Part shown: positions 1-9,456 of the stretch, one piece after another
Position numbering within the stretch: position 1 is the stretch's first letter
Layout of the letters: each line of letters starts with the position of its first letter
DNA from: Acidipropionibacterium thoenii DSM 20276
GTDB lineage: Bacteria > Actinomycetota > Actinomycetes > Propionibacteriales > Propionibacteriaceae
DNA: 61,611 nucleotides
NCBI RefSeq assembly: GCF_000423445.1
Contig: NZ_AUHZ01000016.1
Location: forward strand, 1 to 61,611
Direction of reading: 5' to 3'
Notes under the pieces: model-generated
What the model was told of the DNA's origin: nothing
Databases searched by the model: none
Seen by the model: the letters and a program-made list of their open reading frames with translations, nothing else
Translations under genes and position numbers: made by a program

Positions 1-64
1 CGACTTGCATGTGTTAAGCACGCCGCCAGCGTTCGTCCTGAGCCAGGATCAAACTCTCCAATGA
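1..64 (-). rRNA. 16S ribosomal RNA, 5' end (partial)
   Basis: The reverse complement begins with the universal 16S 5' sequence (AGAGTTTGATCCTGGCTCAG) and continues into the actinobacterial form of the next segment, ending ...ACATGCAAGTCG at the window edge. Only about 58 bases of mature RNA are present; the rest lies outside. The exact mature 5' end, near position 60-64, is inferred by analogy. The promoters and BoxA at 257-476 belong to this operon. Confidence 0.97.
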
Positions 65-256
65 AAAAATATCACCAACCACCACCCACAACAACAGGCA
101 GCAGCACAGGCAACCACATCAAAGAATCCAAAACAAACCCCAACAAACCAACTGACTTCCATCAGATGATCAATCGAAATCAATCAAAGGAATCAATAAA
201 TCCGACACACAACCAAGTTGTGCATCAACCAACAAAATTATTGACTAAAAAATAGA

Positions 257-278
257 CACACTGTTGAGTTCTCAAACA
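257..278 (-). promoter_or_regulatory. BoxA antitermination element of the rRNA leader
   Basis: The minus strand reads TGTTTGAGAACTCAACAGTG across this region. This is the highly conserved actinobacterial rRNA-leader sequence containing the Nus-factor BoxA. Its position between the promoters and the 16S start fits that role. Confidence 0.8.
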
Positions 279-329
279 TCACACACGACCCGCACCAGGA
301 CTCACACCCCGGCTTGGAGCACTTGCTCT

Positions 330-357
330 ACATTACTCTTTCCATCGTCGGTGTCAA
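330..357 (-). promoter_or_regulatory. rRNA promoter P2
   Basis: On the minus strand, a perfect -35 TTGACA (357-352) is followed after 16 bases by TAATGT (335-330). Start would be near 323. Tandem rRNA promoters are common in Actinobacteria. The -10 is weaker than that of P1. Confidence 0.6.
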
Positions 358-447
358 TTCCGACTCTTTCGGAGCAACGATTCTTTCCATCTCCTTCTGG
401 AGACTTCCCGAACCGCCAGACACCCGCTCTCGCGGAGGCCCTGGTGA

Positions 448-476
448 ATTGTAGACCCTTGGGGCCACTCGGTCAA
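448..476 (-). promoter_or_regulatory. rRNA promoter P1
   Basis: On the minus strand, TTGACC (476-471) and TACAAT (453-448) are separated by exactly 17 bases. This is close to the sigma-70/HrdB-type consensus. Transcription would begin near 441 and run toward the 16S gene. Confidence 0.8.
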
Positions 477-699
477 GACCGCCGATCGACTAGCAATCAA
501 CTCATTCCTGATCTTTCACCAAGCCGTAACCCCGAGGGGGAACGGCCGAGGGCCAACTATGCCGCGCCTCTGGCCGGAGTGCAAGTCGGTCCGGCAGCTG
601 CGCGGATCCGGGTGGACAGGCGGTCCGGATGGCTGCGCCGGCGGCCCCTGGCACTCCCCTCGACACCGGGGTGGTGCACCCGCCCATAGACTCGGTCCT

Positions 700-1674
700 G
701 TGCCTGCCCTGCCTTCCCTGTCGCGCCGCTGCTGTGGAGTGCTTGCCGCTGCAGTGGCCGGATGTCTGTTCGTGACGGGTTGCCAACGGCCGACCGTCGA
801 TGACCCGCAGCCCAGCGTTGCGACGATGTCTGCGCACAGTAGTTTTCCCGCGACAGCGTCACCCTTCTCCGGCGATGTCGCCCCTCACATCGTCGACGAG
901 CTCGTCCAGGCGGCCGGCGGTGCACCTGTGACCAAGGTCGACATCACCTCCAAGCAGGTCAGTGTCACAGTGCGGGTCGGAGCCACTGCGCAGATCTGGA
1001 GCTGGCAGGCCGGCCAGATCAGCTCCACCCAGGCGGCCAGCTCGCAGACCGTCTCGAGGCCCTTCAACCCCGACAGCTTCGCCCTGGAGCGCATCTCCCA
1101 GATGCTCAGCACTGCCGCCTCGGTTGCCGGCTCGCGGAAGAACCAGGAGCTCCAGGTCCTGGAATACAACCAGGGGGTGGTGCTGATCTCGGTCTCCACC
1201 CGACCCGAGACCGCTCCGGTCTTCTTCCGTCCGAACGGCAGCCTCATCAACACGGTGGACTTCGCAACCACTGCGGGGATGACCGAGGCCCTCAGGGATG
1301 CGGTGGACGGGTCCCGTCAGGTGCTGGCGATCAGCTACCAGTCGGGCAAGGGGGTGATGGTCGACACCCCCTCGGGCACTGACGGAATCATGGTGCGCCG
1401 TACCCGACCCGCTGCCCTGCCCGCGTGGGCGGTCGAACGTCGGGGCGACACCAGTGCTCAGCTGTTCAGCCCCAGCGACATCTCCCCCACCGTGCTGGCG
1501 GGCCTGATGGCCCAGATCCCGATCACCCTCGGCAAGGCCCCGTTGGCCTCCCAGCTGTCCTTCCGTATCGACATGTCGGACAAGCGGTCACTGCCGACCA
1601 TCCACTTCTCCCTGGACGGCGCCACCGTCGTCACCGACATCACCGGGAAGGACATCACCTCGCAGGTCAGATGA
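700..1674 (+). CDS. Putative lipoprotein of unknown function
   Basis: About 324 residues if translation begins at the GTG at 700. This start gives a short basic N-terminus (SLSRR), a hydrophobic stretch and a lipobox ending VTGC, so the protein is probably a membrane-anchored lipoprotein facing outward. The reading frame is open further upstream to 559, but that extension has no signal-peptide character. The mature part is soluble, with no transmembrane segment and no enzymatic motif I recognise. It is followed 34 bases downstream by the NUDIX gene, so the two may be cotranscribed. The ribosome binding site before 700 is weak, which leaves the start uncertain. Confidence 0.65.
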   Translation: MPALPSLSRRCCGVLAAAVAGCLFVTGCQRPTVDDPQPSVATMSAHSSFPATASPFSGDVAPHIVDELVQAAGGAPVTKVDITSKQVSVTVRVGATAQIWSWQAGQISSTQAASSQTVSRPFNPDSFALERISQMLSTAASVAGSRKNQELQVLEYNQGVVLISVSTRPETAPVFFRPNGSLINTVDFATTAGMTEALRDAVDGSRQVLAISYQSGKGVMVDTPSGTDGIMVRRTRPAALPAWAVERRGDTSAQLFSPSDISPTVLAGLMAQIPITLGKAPLASQLSFRIDMSDKRSLPTIHFSLDGATVVTDITGKDITSQVR

Positions 1675-1708
1675 GCCCGTCTTCGGCAGCTGCGCCTCCG
1701 GTGGTTGA

Positions 1709-2413
1709 ATGGAAAACGTGCTGGTAGTCGCGATAGGAGCACCGGGGAGCGGGCAATCCCTCGCTTTTCGTGTGCCCCACGGCATGAACCCGCACCAGGA
1801 ACTCTGGCGTCGGGGGCTGGTTGCCAAGGAGTACCTGTCGGCTGATCTGTCCGATTCCGAGGTCACGATCACGGTCCGGGTGATGCCGCGAACCTCCCGT
1901 TCCCGGCCACCCAGGAACCGCCCCGGCGTCCCCGATCTGGCCAAGGATCGCAGGCCCGGGGAGCCGATCAGGCTCTACCAGCGACTTGCTGCCTATGCGG
2001 TGGTCCGTTCGAGTCTGGGTCTGCTGGGTACCGAGTGCTCCACGGTCACGGCGGTGCCGGGGCTGTGGGCCCTGCCAGGTGGCGGGATCGAGAAGGGGGA
2101 GTCCCCAGCCCAGGCGGTCACTCGTGAGGTGATGGAGGAGTCGGGTCAGACGGTGCGGCTCAATCGCATCATCGATCTGCAGTCCGACCACTGGATCGGA
2201 CGTGCTCCATCCGGGGGCCTGGAGGACTTCCACGCCCTTCGCATCATCTACAGCGCCACCAGCAAGGAGCCGACCGAGCCGGTCGTCCTGGACGTCGGCG
2301 GTACCACCACCCGGTCGCGCTGGATCCCGATCTGGAGGTGGCGCAGGCTGCCCTGGGGGGCGGCCACCCGGTCCTGCCTGGAGCACCACCTGCATGACGT
2401 GCCCCCCACCTGA
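1709..2413 (+). CDS. NUDIX hydrolase domain protein
   Basis: 234 residues. The NUDIX box is complete, running GGGIEKGESPAQ then REVMEESGQ, matching GX5EX7REUXEEXGU. The family hydrolyses nucleoside diphosphates linked to another moiety (MutT/ADP-ribose type); the substrate here cannot be read from sequence. The N-terminal ~80 residues before the fold look poorly conserved, and a later ATG at 1784 is an alternative start because neither start has a strong ribosome binding site. It lies just downstream of the lipoprotein gene and ends before a bidirectional hairpin shared with the convergent Bax-inhibitor gene. Confidence 0.8.
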   Translation: MENVLVVAIGAPGSGQSLAFRVPHGMNPHQELWRRGLVAKEYLSADLSDSEVTITVRVMPRTSRSRPPRNRPGVPDLAKDRRPGEPIRLYQRLAAYAVVRSSLGLLGTECSTVTAVPGLWALPGGGIEKGESPAQAVTREVMEESGQTVRLNRIIDLQSDHWIGRAPSGGLEDFHALRIIYSATSKEPTEPVVLDVGGTTTRSRWIPIWRWRRLPWGAATRSCLEHHLHDVPPT

Positions 2414-2470
2414 CCGATCACCCGATCGGTGCGGTGTCCGGCGGCCCGGTGGTCGCCGGGTCCACAGCCC

Positions 2471-2522
2471 CCGGACGCGACTCGGCCCCGGCTTGGAATA
2501 GCCGGGGTCGAGTCGCGTCCGG
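2471..2522. terminator. Bidirectional hairpin terminator
   Basis: CCGGACGCGACTCG and, further in, CCCCGGCT pair with AGCCGGGG and CGAGTCGCGTCCGG around a six-base loop, giving a stem of more than 20 pairs. It lies between two convergent genes (stops at 2413 and 2555). There is no U-tract, as is usual for actinobacterial terminators. Confidence 0.8.
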
Positions 2523-2554
2523 GCCTGTCACGGCAGGCCGGGATGAGCCGAGGA

Positions 2555-3391
2555 TCAGTTGGACCTGAAGTAGCTGAGAATCCGCAGGATCTCGGTGTAC
2601 AGCCACACCATCGTCACCGCGACGCCGAAGGCCGCCCGCCAGGACTCGCTCGCCGGAGCCTGGTTCCGCACTCCTTGCTCGGCGCTGTCGAAGTCGACAA
2701 CCAGGTTCATCGCCGCCAGCACGACGCCGATCGCCGAGCCGAGAATCGGCAGCCAACCGGCGCCGGCGCCGAAGGCGCGCAGACCGAGGCCGGCCGGGAC
2801 GAAGAAGGCCATCACGAGGTTGGCCAGCATCGCGACAGCGAACCCGATGGTGGCGATGGTGACCACCTGACGGAACCGGCTGGTCACCCGGATGTTGAGG
2901 AACTTGTAGGCCGCCAGGGTGACGCCGGCCGCGCAGAAGGTCCCGAGCACCGCCTGGACGACGATGCCGGGGAACATCCTCTCGAAGATGGCGGAGATGG
3001 CGCCGATGAAGACACCCTCGATCACGGCATAGGCGATCACCCCGGCCACCGGGACCTTGGCCCGGCTCGCCACGATCATCACGGTGACGAAGCCGACCAG
3101 GGCCGACAGCAGGGCGGCTCCACCTGCCAGACCCGGCCGGTCGATGACCCCGAGATAGGTCACCACGCCGATCGCGAAGATGGTGAGCAGCACCAGACCG
3201 GTCTTGGCGACGACGTCGTCGAAAGTCATCACCGGTTGGGACTGCTGAGCGTATGGGTCGTAGCCGGGCCCGGCCGCGGCGGGCTGGCCACCCCAGGACT
3301 GAGACTGCTGATATCCCTGCTGGCCCTGCCAGACCTGCTGATTGCTGTGAGGCTGGAAGGCCTCAGCACGGGCGAAGACGGGATTGCCCAT
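2555..3391 (-). CDS. Bax inhibitor-1/YccA family membrane protein
   Basis: About 278 residues. A polar, glutamine- and serine-rich N-terminal tail of roughly 75 residues precedes seven hydrophobic segments typical of the TMBIM/UPF0005 family. Members are inner-membrane proteins linked to calcium leak and membrane-protease control; their role in Actinobacteria is not well defined. Two adjacent ATG codons (3394 and 3391) follow the strong site AGGAGGT; the second has the better spacing, so I chose 3391. The gene is alone on its strand and ends at the bidirectional hairpin. Confidence 0.9.
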   Translation of the reverse strand: MGNPVFARAEAFQPHSNQQVWQGQQGYQQSQSWGGQPAAAGPGYDPYAQQSQPVMTFDDVVAKTGLVLLTIFAIGVVTYLGVIDRPGLAGGAALLSALVGFVTVMIVASRAKVPVAGVIAYAVIEGVFIGAISAIFERMFPGIVVQAVLGTFCAAGVTLAAYKFLNIRVTSRFRQVVTIATIGFAVAMLANLVMAFFVPAGLGLRAFGAGAGWLPILGSAIGVVLAAMNLVVDFDSAEQGVRNQAPASESWRAAFGVAVTMVWLYTEILRILSYFRSN

Positions 3392-3532
3392 CATGTACCT
3401 CCTGTTATGTCACCTGGTCGCCAGTCTATCGAGGCGGCAAAGGCGACCGGGCTCGGCCGCAGGAGTTCCTGGTCGCCTCAGGGGCGGCTCAGACCCTGGC
3501 ACCAGGACCCGGGGCATCGCTGTGTGCCTGAC

Positions 3533-3560
3533 TTGCGCCCGATGGTGAGCCTCCAATAGT
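3533..3560 (+). promoter_or_regulatory. Possible tRNA cluster promoter
   Basis: TTGCGC (3533-3538) and AATAGT (3555-3560) with a 16-base spacer lie about 40 bases before the tRNA-Gly gene. The match is moderate only. Confidence 0.35.
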
Positions 3561-3601
3561 GTTCATCGTCGATGTCGGGCGGATGATCCGCCGGGCACCA
3601 T

Positions 3602-3674
3602 GCGGACGTGGCTCAGTTGGTAGAGCATCACCTTGCCAAGGTGAGGGTCGCGGGTTCGAGTCCCGTCGTCCGCT
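3602..3674 (+). tRNA. tRNA-Gly (GCC)
   Basis: The acceptor stem GCGGACG pairs with CGTCCGC (3667-3673). The anticodon arm is TCACC-TTGCCAA-GGTGA with anticodon GCC, and the T-arm has TTCGAGT. CCA is not encoded. First of three clustered tRNAs. Confidence 0.97.
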
Positions 3675-3751
3675 CGGAGAAGGTCTTTCGGACCTGGATC
3701 CAAGACGGCTCGTCACGATGATCGGCACCGATCACCGGCACCGGCGATCGT

Positions 3752-3822
3752 GGTGGAGTGGCCGAGAGGCGAGGCAACGGACTGCAAATCCGTGCACACG
3801 GGTTCAAATCCCGTCTCCACCT
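3752..3822 (+). tRNA. tRNA-Cys (GCA)
   Basis: The acceptor stem GGTGGAG pairs with CTCCACC (3815-3821). The anticodon loop CTGCAAA gives GCA, and the T-loop is TTCAAAT. CCA is not encoded. The next tRNA begins two bases later. Confidence 0.97.
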
Positions 3823-3823
3823 C

Positions 3824-3898
3824 GGGCGATTGGCGCAGCGGTAGCGCGCTTCCCTGACACGGAAGAGGTCGCCAGTTCAAACCTGGCATCGCCCACCA
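3824..3898 (+). tRNA. tRNA-Val (GAC)
   Basis: The acceptor stem GGGCGAT pairs with ATCGCCC (3888-3894). The anticodon loop CTGACAC gives GAC. The 3' ACCA is encoded (3895-3898), unlike in the two upstream tRNAs. Confidence 0.97.
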
Positions 3899-3968
3899 CG
3901 AGGCTGTCTGATGTCGGCCCGGTTGCTCAGGGCACTGCCCCATGGCGGAGGTCGACGCCTCTGGTCAC

Positions 3969-5325
3969 TCAGGCCGCAGGCCCGGTGGTCAGAGTCACCG
4001 ACGCCGTGTGACTCACTCCCTGGCTGTCGGTCCAACCCAACGTCACCGTCGAACCCGGCCGGTAGCCGGCCAGCGCACTGCTGAGGCCCGAGGCCGTGGA
4101 GATCGTTCTCCCGCCGATCGAGGTGATGGTGTCACCGGCTTCCAGGCCGGCCTGCGCGGCCGGCGTGCCGTCGATCACCTCGGCCACCTGCGCGCCACTG
4201 ACCGTGCTCGAGGTGGCGGCCTGGCCCTGCTGGCCCTCCCCCCCCTGCTGCCGACGAGGTGGTGCTGGTCGCGCTGGCGACCTCGACTCCCAGGAAGGCC
4301 GGGTAGCCGAGGGTGACACCGTCGCCCTCCTTGCCGCTCTCGACCTGGCTGACGACCTTGAGGGCGTTCTCGATCGGGATGGCATAGGCGACCACGGCGG
4401 TCGTGCCGCTGGAGGCCGCCGTCGTCATCCCGACCACCTCACCCTCGGTGTCCAGGAGAGCACCACCGGAGTCACCGGAGACGACATCGGCGGAGATCTG
4501 GATCATGTCGTCCAGGGACTCGCTGCCGACGGTTCCCTCCGCCGACGTGGTCACTGTCGAGTTGAGCGCGCTGATCACTCCCGATGCGGCCATCAACGTC
4601 CCCTGACCCTCGGCATTGCCGACAGCGGTGACCTGCTGGCCGACGGACTCGGCGTCCTTGTCCTGCTTGACCGTGGTGAGTCCCGACGAGCCGGTGAGCT
4701 TCAGCACAGCGATGTCCTCGCTGGTGTCGGTGCCGACGACGGTCGCGGGGTAGGACTTCCCGGTGGCGGGCACGGTCACGGTGATCCTGGTGGCCCCCTC
4801 GATGACATGGTTGTTGGTCAGCACGGTCCCGTTGCTGGTGAGGACCATGCCCGTGCCGGCGGCACTCTCGTCGGCGTAGCTGAGCGTGGTGTTGATGGTG
4901 ACGACCCCGGCCGACTGCTCACTGGTGGCGGTGACCGCCTCGCTCTGGGTCTGACCGGAATCCTGCTGCCAGGAATCCTGCTGCCAGGAATCCTGCTGCC
5001 CGGAATCCTGCTGGCCGGAGTCGTCCTGCCCGGACTGCCCGTACTCGTTGTGCCCCGTGGAGTCCTGACCCGAGCCCGGCCAACCGGAGGGATCGTTCCA
5101 TCTCCCGCCCGACACCACGGCATCCTGCCCGCTGGTGATCACCGAGGACGCGACCTGCCCGCCAACGACCAGCGGAACCCCCAGGGCCAGCGCCAGGACC
5201 GGCGCCAGCCCCGAGACCATCGCCGTGAGTCGGGTTCTCCTGCGTCGCCTGAGCGGACCGCCGCCCTGCGGTGTGGTGACTTCCGTCGGCAGCTGGTCCG
5301 CCTGGTCGTGCTGGTGCCCGCTCAT
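3969..5325 (-). pseudogene. HtrA-type trypsin-like serine protease with PDZ domain, frameshifted at a G8 tract
   Basis: The product is a membrane-anchored protease. From the ATG at 5325 (site GAGGAGATCACC) there is a cytoplasmic tail of about 40 residues, one transmembrane helix and a Q/S/D/W-rich linker. The S1C domain follows, with His in NNHVIEG, Asp in EDIAVLKL and Ser in GDSGGA. The PDZ domain (AGLEAGDTITSIGG) sits in another frame from about 4240 to the stop at 3969. The two frames meet at eight consecutive C (G on the coding strand) at 4238-4245; seven G would restore one ORF of about 450 residues. This may be a sequencing error, a null mutation or phase variation. As written, the product keeps the catalytic domain but loses its PDZ domain. 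Confidence 0.85.
4957..5031 (-). repeat. Tandem 15-base repeat in the HtrA linker
   Basis: Five head-to-tail copies of a 15-base unit (GGAATCCTGCTGCCA on the plus strand, later copies diverging) encode repeated QQDSW/QQDSG pentapeptides. The unit is a multiple of three, so copy-number change would lengthen or shorten the periplasmic linker without shifting frame. Confidence 0.85.
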
Positions 5326-5478
5326 GGTGATCTCCTCGCTCGTGTGCCACCTGAGGAGATCCCACCGCGACAAACCATGAGGAGAATGAGGAGAAGCTGT
5401 CTCCTGCTGAGGACAGGCTCGCGACGAACCTTCTGAGAACCTGTGGACCAGCTGTTCTCGGCGGCCGCATCCTCGCGG

Positions 5479-5554
5479 TGGTGCCCCCGGCGGGACTCGA
5501 ACCCGCACTTGAGCGGGTTTAAGCCGCCTGCCTCTGCCGTTGGGCTACGAGGGC
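5479..5554 (-). tRNA. tRNA-Leu (UAA anticodon), short variable arm
   Basis: The acceptor stem GCCCTCG (5554-5548) pairs with CGGGGGC, allowing one T-G pair. The discriminator is A and CCA is encoded (5481-5479). The anticodon loop CTTAAAC gives UAA, which reads the rare TTA codon. The T-arm is GCGGG-TTCGAGT-CCCGC. The variable region is only about five bases (CAAGT), whereas bacterial tRNA-Leu normally has a long class II arm. It lies four bases after ppx. Confidence 0.8.
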
Positions 5555-5557
5555 CGG

Positions 5558-6508
5558 TCAGCCGATCAACAGCCGACGGGCGATACCGTCCAGAATATCG
5601 GTCTCCGAGACGATCAACTGGTCAGCTCCCATCCGGGTCCCGATCTCGGCCATGATGAGAGCCCCGGCACAGATCACCTCGGCGCGACGGCGCTTCAACG
5701 GGCCCATCGTCAGGACCTGATCCACCGTCGAACTGAGCAGCCGACTCGCCAGTTCCGTCAGATCGGATCGGCTCAACCGCGATCCGTGGACCTTCTGCCG
5801 GTCGTAGACGGTCAGGTCCTGATGAATCGCCGAGAGGCTGGTCACAGTTCCGGCGACCCCGATCACGGTGGCTGCGACGCTCGGATCCACCTGAGCCGTA
5901 TCCAACATCTCGCGCACCAGGTCACGGGCGGCGTCGATCTCGCCGGCGGTGGGCGGATCCCCGTGCAGGAACCGTTCCCGGAGCCGCACCGAACCGATGT
6001 CCAGGCTCACCGAACGGTCGACGATCGGCGTCCCCTCCCCGTCGCGGTGTCCGAGTACCAGCTCGGTCGAGCCGCCTCCGCAGTCGATCACCAGTACCGG
6101 CTCCGCGGTGACCTCGATCCCCGACATCGCGCCGGCGAACGACAGTGCCGCCTCCTCGGTACCGGGCACCACCTCCGGATCGACGCCCAGGCGGGCGCGC
6201 ACTCCGGCGGCGAAGGCGTCCCGGTTGGAGACATCACGGGCAGCCGAGGTGGCCACGAACCGCACTCGGTCGCAGCCCTGCTCCGAGATCGCCCCGGCGT
6301 ACTGGTCGCAGGCCGCGAAAGTACGCTCCAGGGCGGCGGGGCTGAAGGCCCCGGTGGCGTCGACCCCCTCCCCCAGTCTCACCAGTTCCAGACGTCGGTC
6401 GTACTCGACCAGGTTGCCGCGCCCCCCGTCAGAGGCGATCAGCAGCCGGATCGAGTTCGTGCCGCAGTCGATGGCGGCGACCTTGGGAGCACCGGTTGGC
6501 GCTGTCAT
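5558..6508 (-). CDS. ppx: Ppx/GppA family exopolyphosphatase
   Basis: 316 residues, the size of the actinobacterial short Ppx/GppA proteins. Phosphate-binding motifs of the actin-like ATPase fold are visible: AIDCGTNSIRLLI at residue ~11 and DCGGGSTEL near residue 149. The family removes terminal phosphates from polyphosphate or pppGpp. Start ATG at 6508 overlaps the DUF501 stop (ATGA) and follows GAGGAGAGC, so the two are translationally coupled. The atypical tRNA-Leu follows at once. Confidence 0.93.
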   Translation of the reverse strand: MTAPTGAPKVAAIDCGTNSIRLLIASDGGRGNLVEYDRRLELVRLGEGVDATGAFSPAALERTFAACDQYAGAISEQGCDRVRFVATSAARDVSNRDAFAAGVRARLGVDPEVVPGTEEAALSFAGAMSGIEVTAEPVLVIDCGGGSTELVLGHRDGEGTPIVDRSVSLDIGSVRLRERFLHGDPPTAGEIDAARDLVREMLDTAQVDPSVAATVIGVAGTVTSLSAIHQDLTVYDRQKVHGSRLSRSDLTELASRLLSSTVDQVLTMGPLKRRRAEVICAGALIMAEIGTRMGADQLIVSETDILDGIARRLLIG

Positions 6509-7059
6509 CTGCTCTCCTCATCCTGGCCTGGGGGCTCGCTGTCCCCAGACCCGCTGCGATGCTCGGCCAGGAAGCCCTGGAGCATCTCGACGACCTCGTC
6601 GCCGATGGGGTTGACGCCGGGACCGGCCGCCAGCGCGTGAGCGGCCAGTGCGTGCAGGCACTTGACCCGGGTGGGCATCCCGCCGGCCGAGATGCCGTCG
6701 ATCTCGGGGACCGGGCCCAGTCCGGCCTGCTCGGCATAGTGCCGACGATCGTTCAGATAGGCCTGATGGGCCTGCCGGTAGCGCCGGGCCAGCTCGGCGT
6801 CCTGGCCGAGGCGCTCGGTCATCCGGGCCATCTCGCCGGAGGCCTCGATGGTGCCGATTCGTGAGGCCAGCGCCGGGCAGGTGAGGTAGTAGGTGGTCGG
6901 GAAGGGGGAGTTCCCGGGCAGCCTGGGCAGGGTCGCGATGACCCCGGGACGCCCGCAGCTGCACCGCCATGCGACGCCGATCACCCCGCGCGGTTCGCGG
7001 CCGAGCTGGGCGGCGACATCGGCACGGTCCTGAGCACCGAAGGGTTCGAGATGGGTCAT
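6505..7059 (-). CDS. DUF501 domain-containing protein
   Basis: 184 residues. Conserved features include the CSCGRPGVIATLPRLP segment with two close cysteines, FPTTYYLTCP, and GGMPTRVKCLHAL. The family is restricted mainly to Actinobacteria and always sits between the FtsB-like gene and ppx; its function is unknown. The start lies five bases after the ftsB-like stop and its own stop overlaps ppx, so it belongs to one operon. Confidence 0.92.
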   Translation of the reverse strand: MTHLEPFGAQDRADVAAQLGREPRGVIGVAWRCSCGRPGVIATLPRLPGNSPFPTTYYLTCPALASRIGTIEASGEMARMTERLGQDAELARRYRQAHQAYLNDRRHYAEQAGLGPVPEIDGISAGGMPTRVKCLHALAAHALAAGPGVNPIGDEVVEMLQGFLAEHRSGSGDSEPPGQDEESR

Positions 7060-7063
7060 CGAG

Positions 7064-7795
7064 TCACCGCTTCCCAGTGGTAGCGACCGGCTTGTCGGCG
7101 GTTCTCACGCTGCCGGTCAGCTTCTGCCACCACGGGCTGGTGGCGGTGGTCGTGGCGGTGGATCCTGCGGAGTCCAGTTCGGCGCCGGGTCCCATCACCT
7201 TGCCATCCTTGCCGATCACCCTGAATCCGGTCTCCCCCGGCACCACCCAGCCCAGCTGGCTTCGTGCCTGGGAGCGGACGTAGTCCGGATCGTCCCATCG
7301 CTCGAGCTCATCGCGGAGGCTGTCGATGGACTGGCTCGTCTGGGCCTGCTGGGCGGTGAGATCGGCCAGCTCGGAGCGTTGCTTGAAGTAGACGCCCAGG
7401 CTCGGGGTGATCATCACGATCACCATCACCACCGCGGCGGCCAGGATGAAGGCCCTCGATGTGAGGCTCAGACGCCCCAGCCCGAGCAGCGTCCGAGGCT
7501 GTCGGCGAGAGCTGGAGGATCCGCCCTTGCCAGCTCTGCCGGCCGGACCCGTCCTCTCGTCGGGGGTCGACCTCCCGGTACCGGCTGCCGGCTCGGCGCG
7601 GGCCATCCGGCGGCTCGAGGCACCGGCATTGCGTACGTGGGTGTTAGGGCGGGAGGCAGGACGCCGTGCCCCCGACCGCGGCGCACCGGCGTGCGGTCCG
7701 GTGGCGCCGCCGCGGGCACCGGAAGCGCCACCACGCAGGCCGGAGGCACTGCCGTGGGGACGGGATGCGGGGGTTCTCGGTGAGCTGGCCATCAC
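7064..7795 (-). CDS. ftsB: FtsB/DivIC-like septum formation initiator
   Basis: About 243 residues. A long low-complexity A/R/G/P-rich N-terminus of some 120 residues is cytoplasmic. One transmembrane helix (FILAAAVVMVIVMITPSLGV) and a short coiled coil (SELADLTAQQAQTSQSIDSL) follow, then the motif DDPDYVRSQARSQLGWVVPGE typical of DivIC. It would act in the FtsQ-FtsL-FtsB complex at the septum. The start is GTG 7795 or the adjacent ATG 7792. Enolase lies upstream but is separated by a strong hairpin. Confidence 0.88.
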   Translation of the reverse strand: MMASSPRTPASRPHGSASGLRGGASGARGGATGPHAGAPRSGARRPASRPNTHVRNAGASSRRMARAEPAAGTGRSTPDERTGPAGRAGKGGSSSSRRQPRTLLGLGRLSLTSRAFILAAAVVMVIVMITPSLGVYFKQRSELADLTAQQAQTSQSIDSLRDELERWDDPDYVRSQARSQLGWVVPGETGFRVIGKDGKVMGPGAELDSAGSTATTTATSPWWQKLTGSVRTADKPVATTGKR

Positions 7796-7990
7796 CGTCC
7801 ATGATCCCCCTGCCGCGGGGGCTCACACCAGACCGACACGGACCTGACACCAGACCGGCACCGGCCTCACCTCCCGACAGCGGCCGGTCCGCCACCGACA
7901 AGTCGTCCCTCGGCAGACCGCCGACCCGGCAGAAGGGCCCTTCCCATCAGGGCCTCTCCACAGAACCCAATGACACAAAGGCCCTCGACA

Positions 7991-8036
7991 CACAGCCATG
8001 GCCCGGAGTCCTGATGGACTCCGGGCCATGGCTGTG
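7991..8036. terminator. Perfect 21-bp hairpin after enolase
   Basis: 7991-8011 and 8016-8036 are perfect inverse complements (arm begins CACAGCCATGGCCCGG) around a four-base loop TGAT. It lies 58 bases beyond the eno stop. No U-run follows on either strand. The symmetry creates mirror-image spurious ORFs on both strands. Confidence 0.85.
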
Positions 8037-8093
8037 GATCAGCCGGGGAACCGCACCGGACCCACAGCGGGTCGAATGCGGCTCAGCGGCGAA

Positions 8094-9413
<1,320 letters not shown>

Positions 9414-9456
9414 CTAACCGAGGCCGGCCACGACACGCCCGGCAGGTCGCAAATCC

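Larger units (their letters stand above)
65..560 (-). promoter_or_regulatory. rRNA operon leader and promoter region
   Basis: This stretch holds no convincing gene. The part next to the 16S gene (65-260) is unusually AT-rich for the window, as expected for an rRNA leader in a high-GC genome. It contains BoxA (257-278), promoter P2 (330-357) and promoter P1 (448-476), all read on the minus strand. The short apparent reading frames here look like chance. The divergent lipoprotein gene begins at 700, so its promoter must lie around 560-690, where I see no clear match. Confidence 0.8.

Noticed and set aside
4957-5031. Possible CRISPR-like repeats
   Set aside because: The units are directly adjacent 15-base coding repeats without spacers.
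7823-8029. Small mirrored proteins beginning MARSP on both strands near 8000
   Set aside because: They arise from the perfect palindrome of the eno terminator, not from genes.
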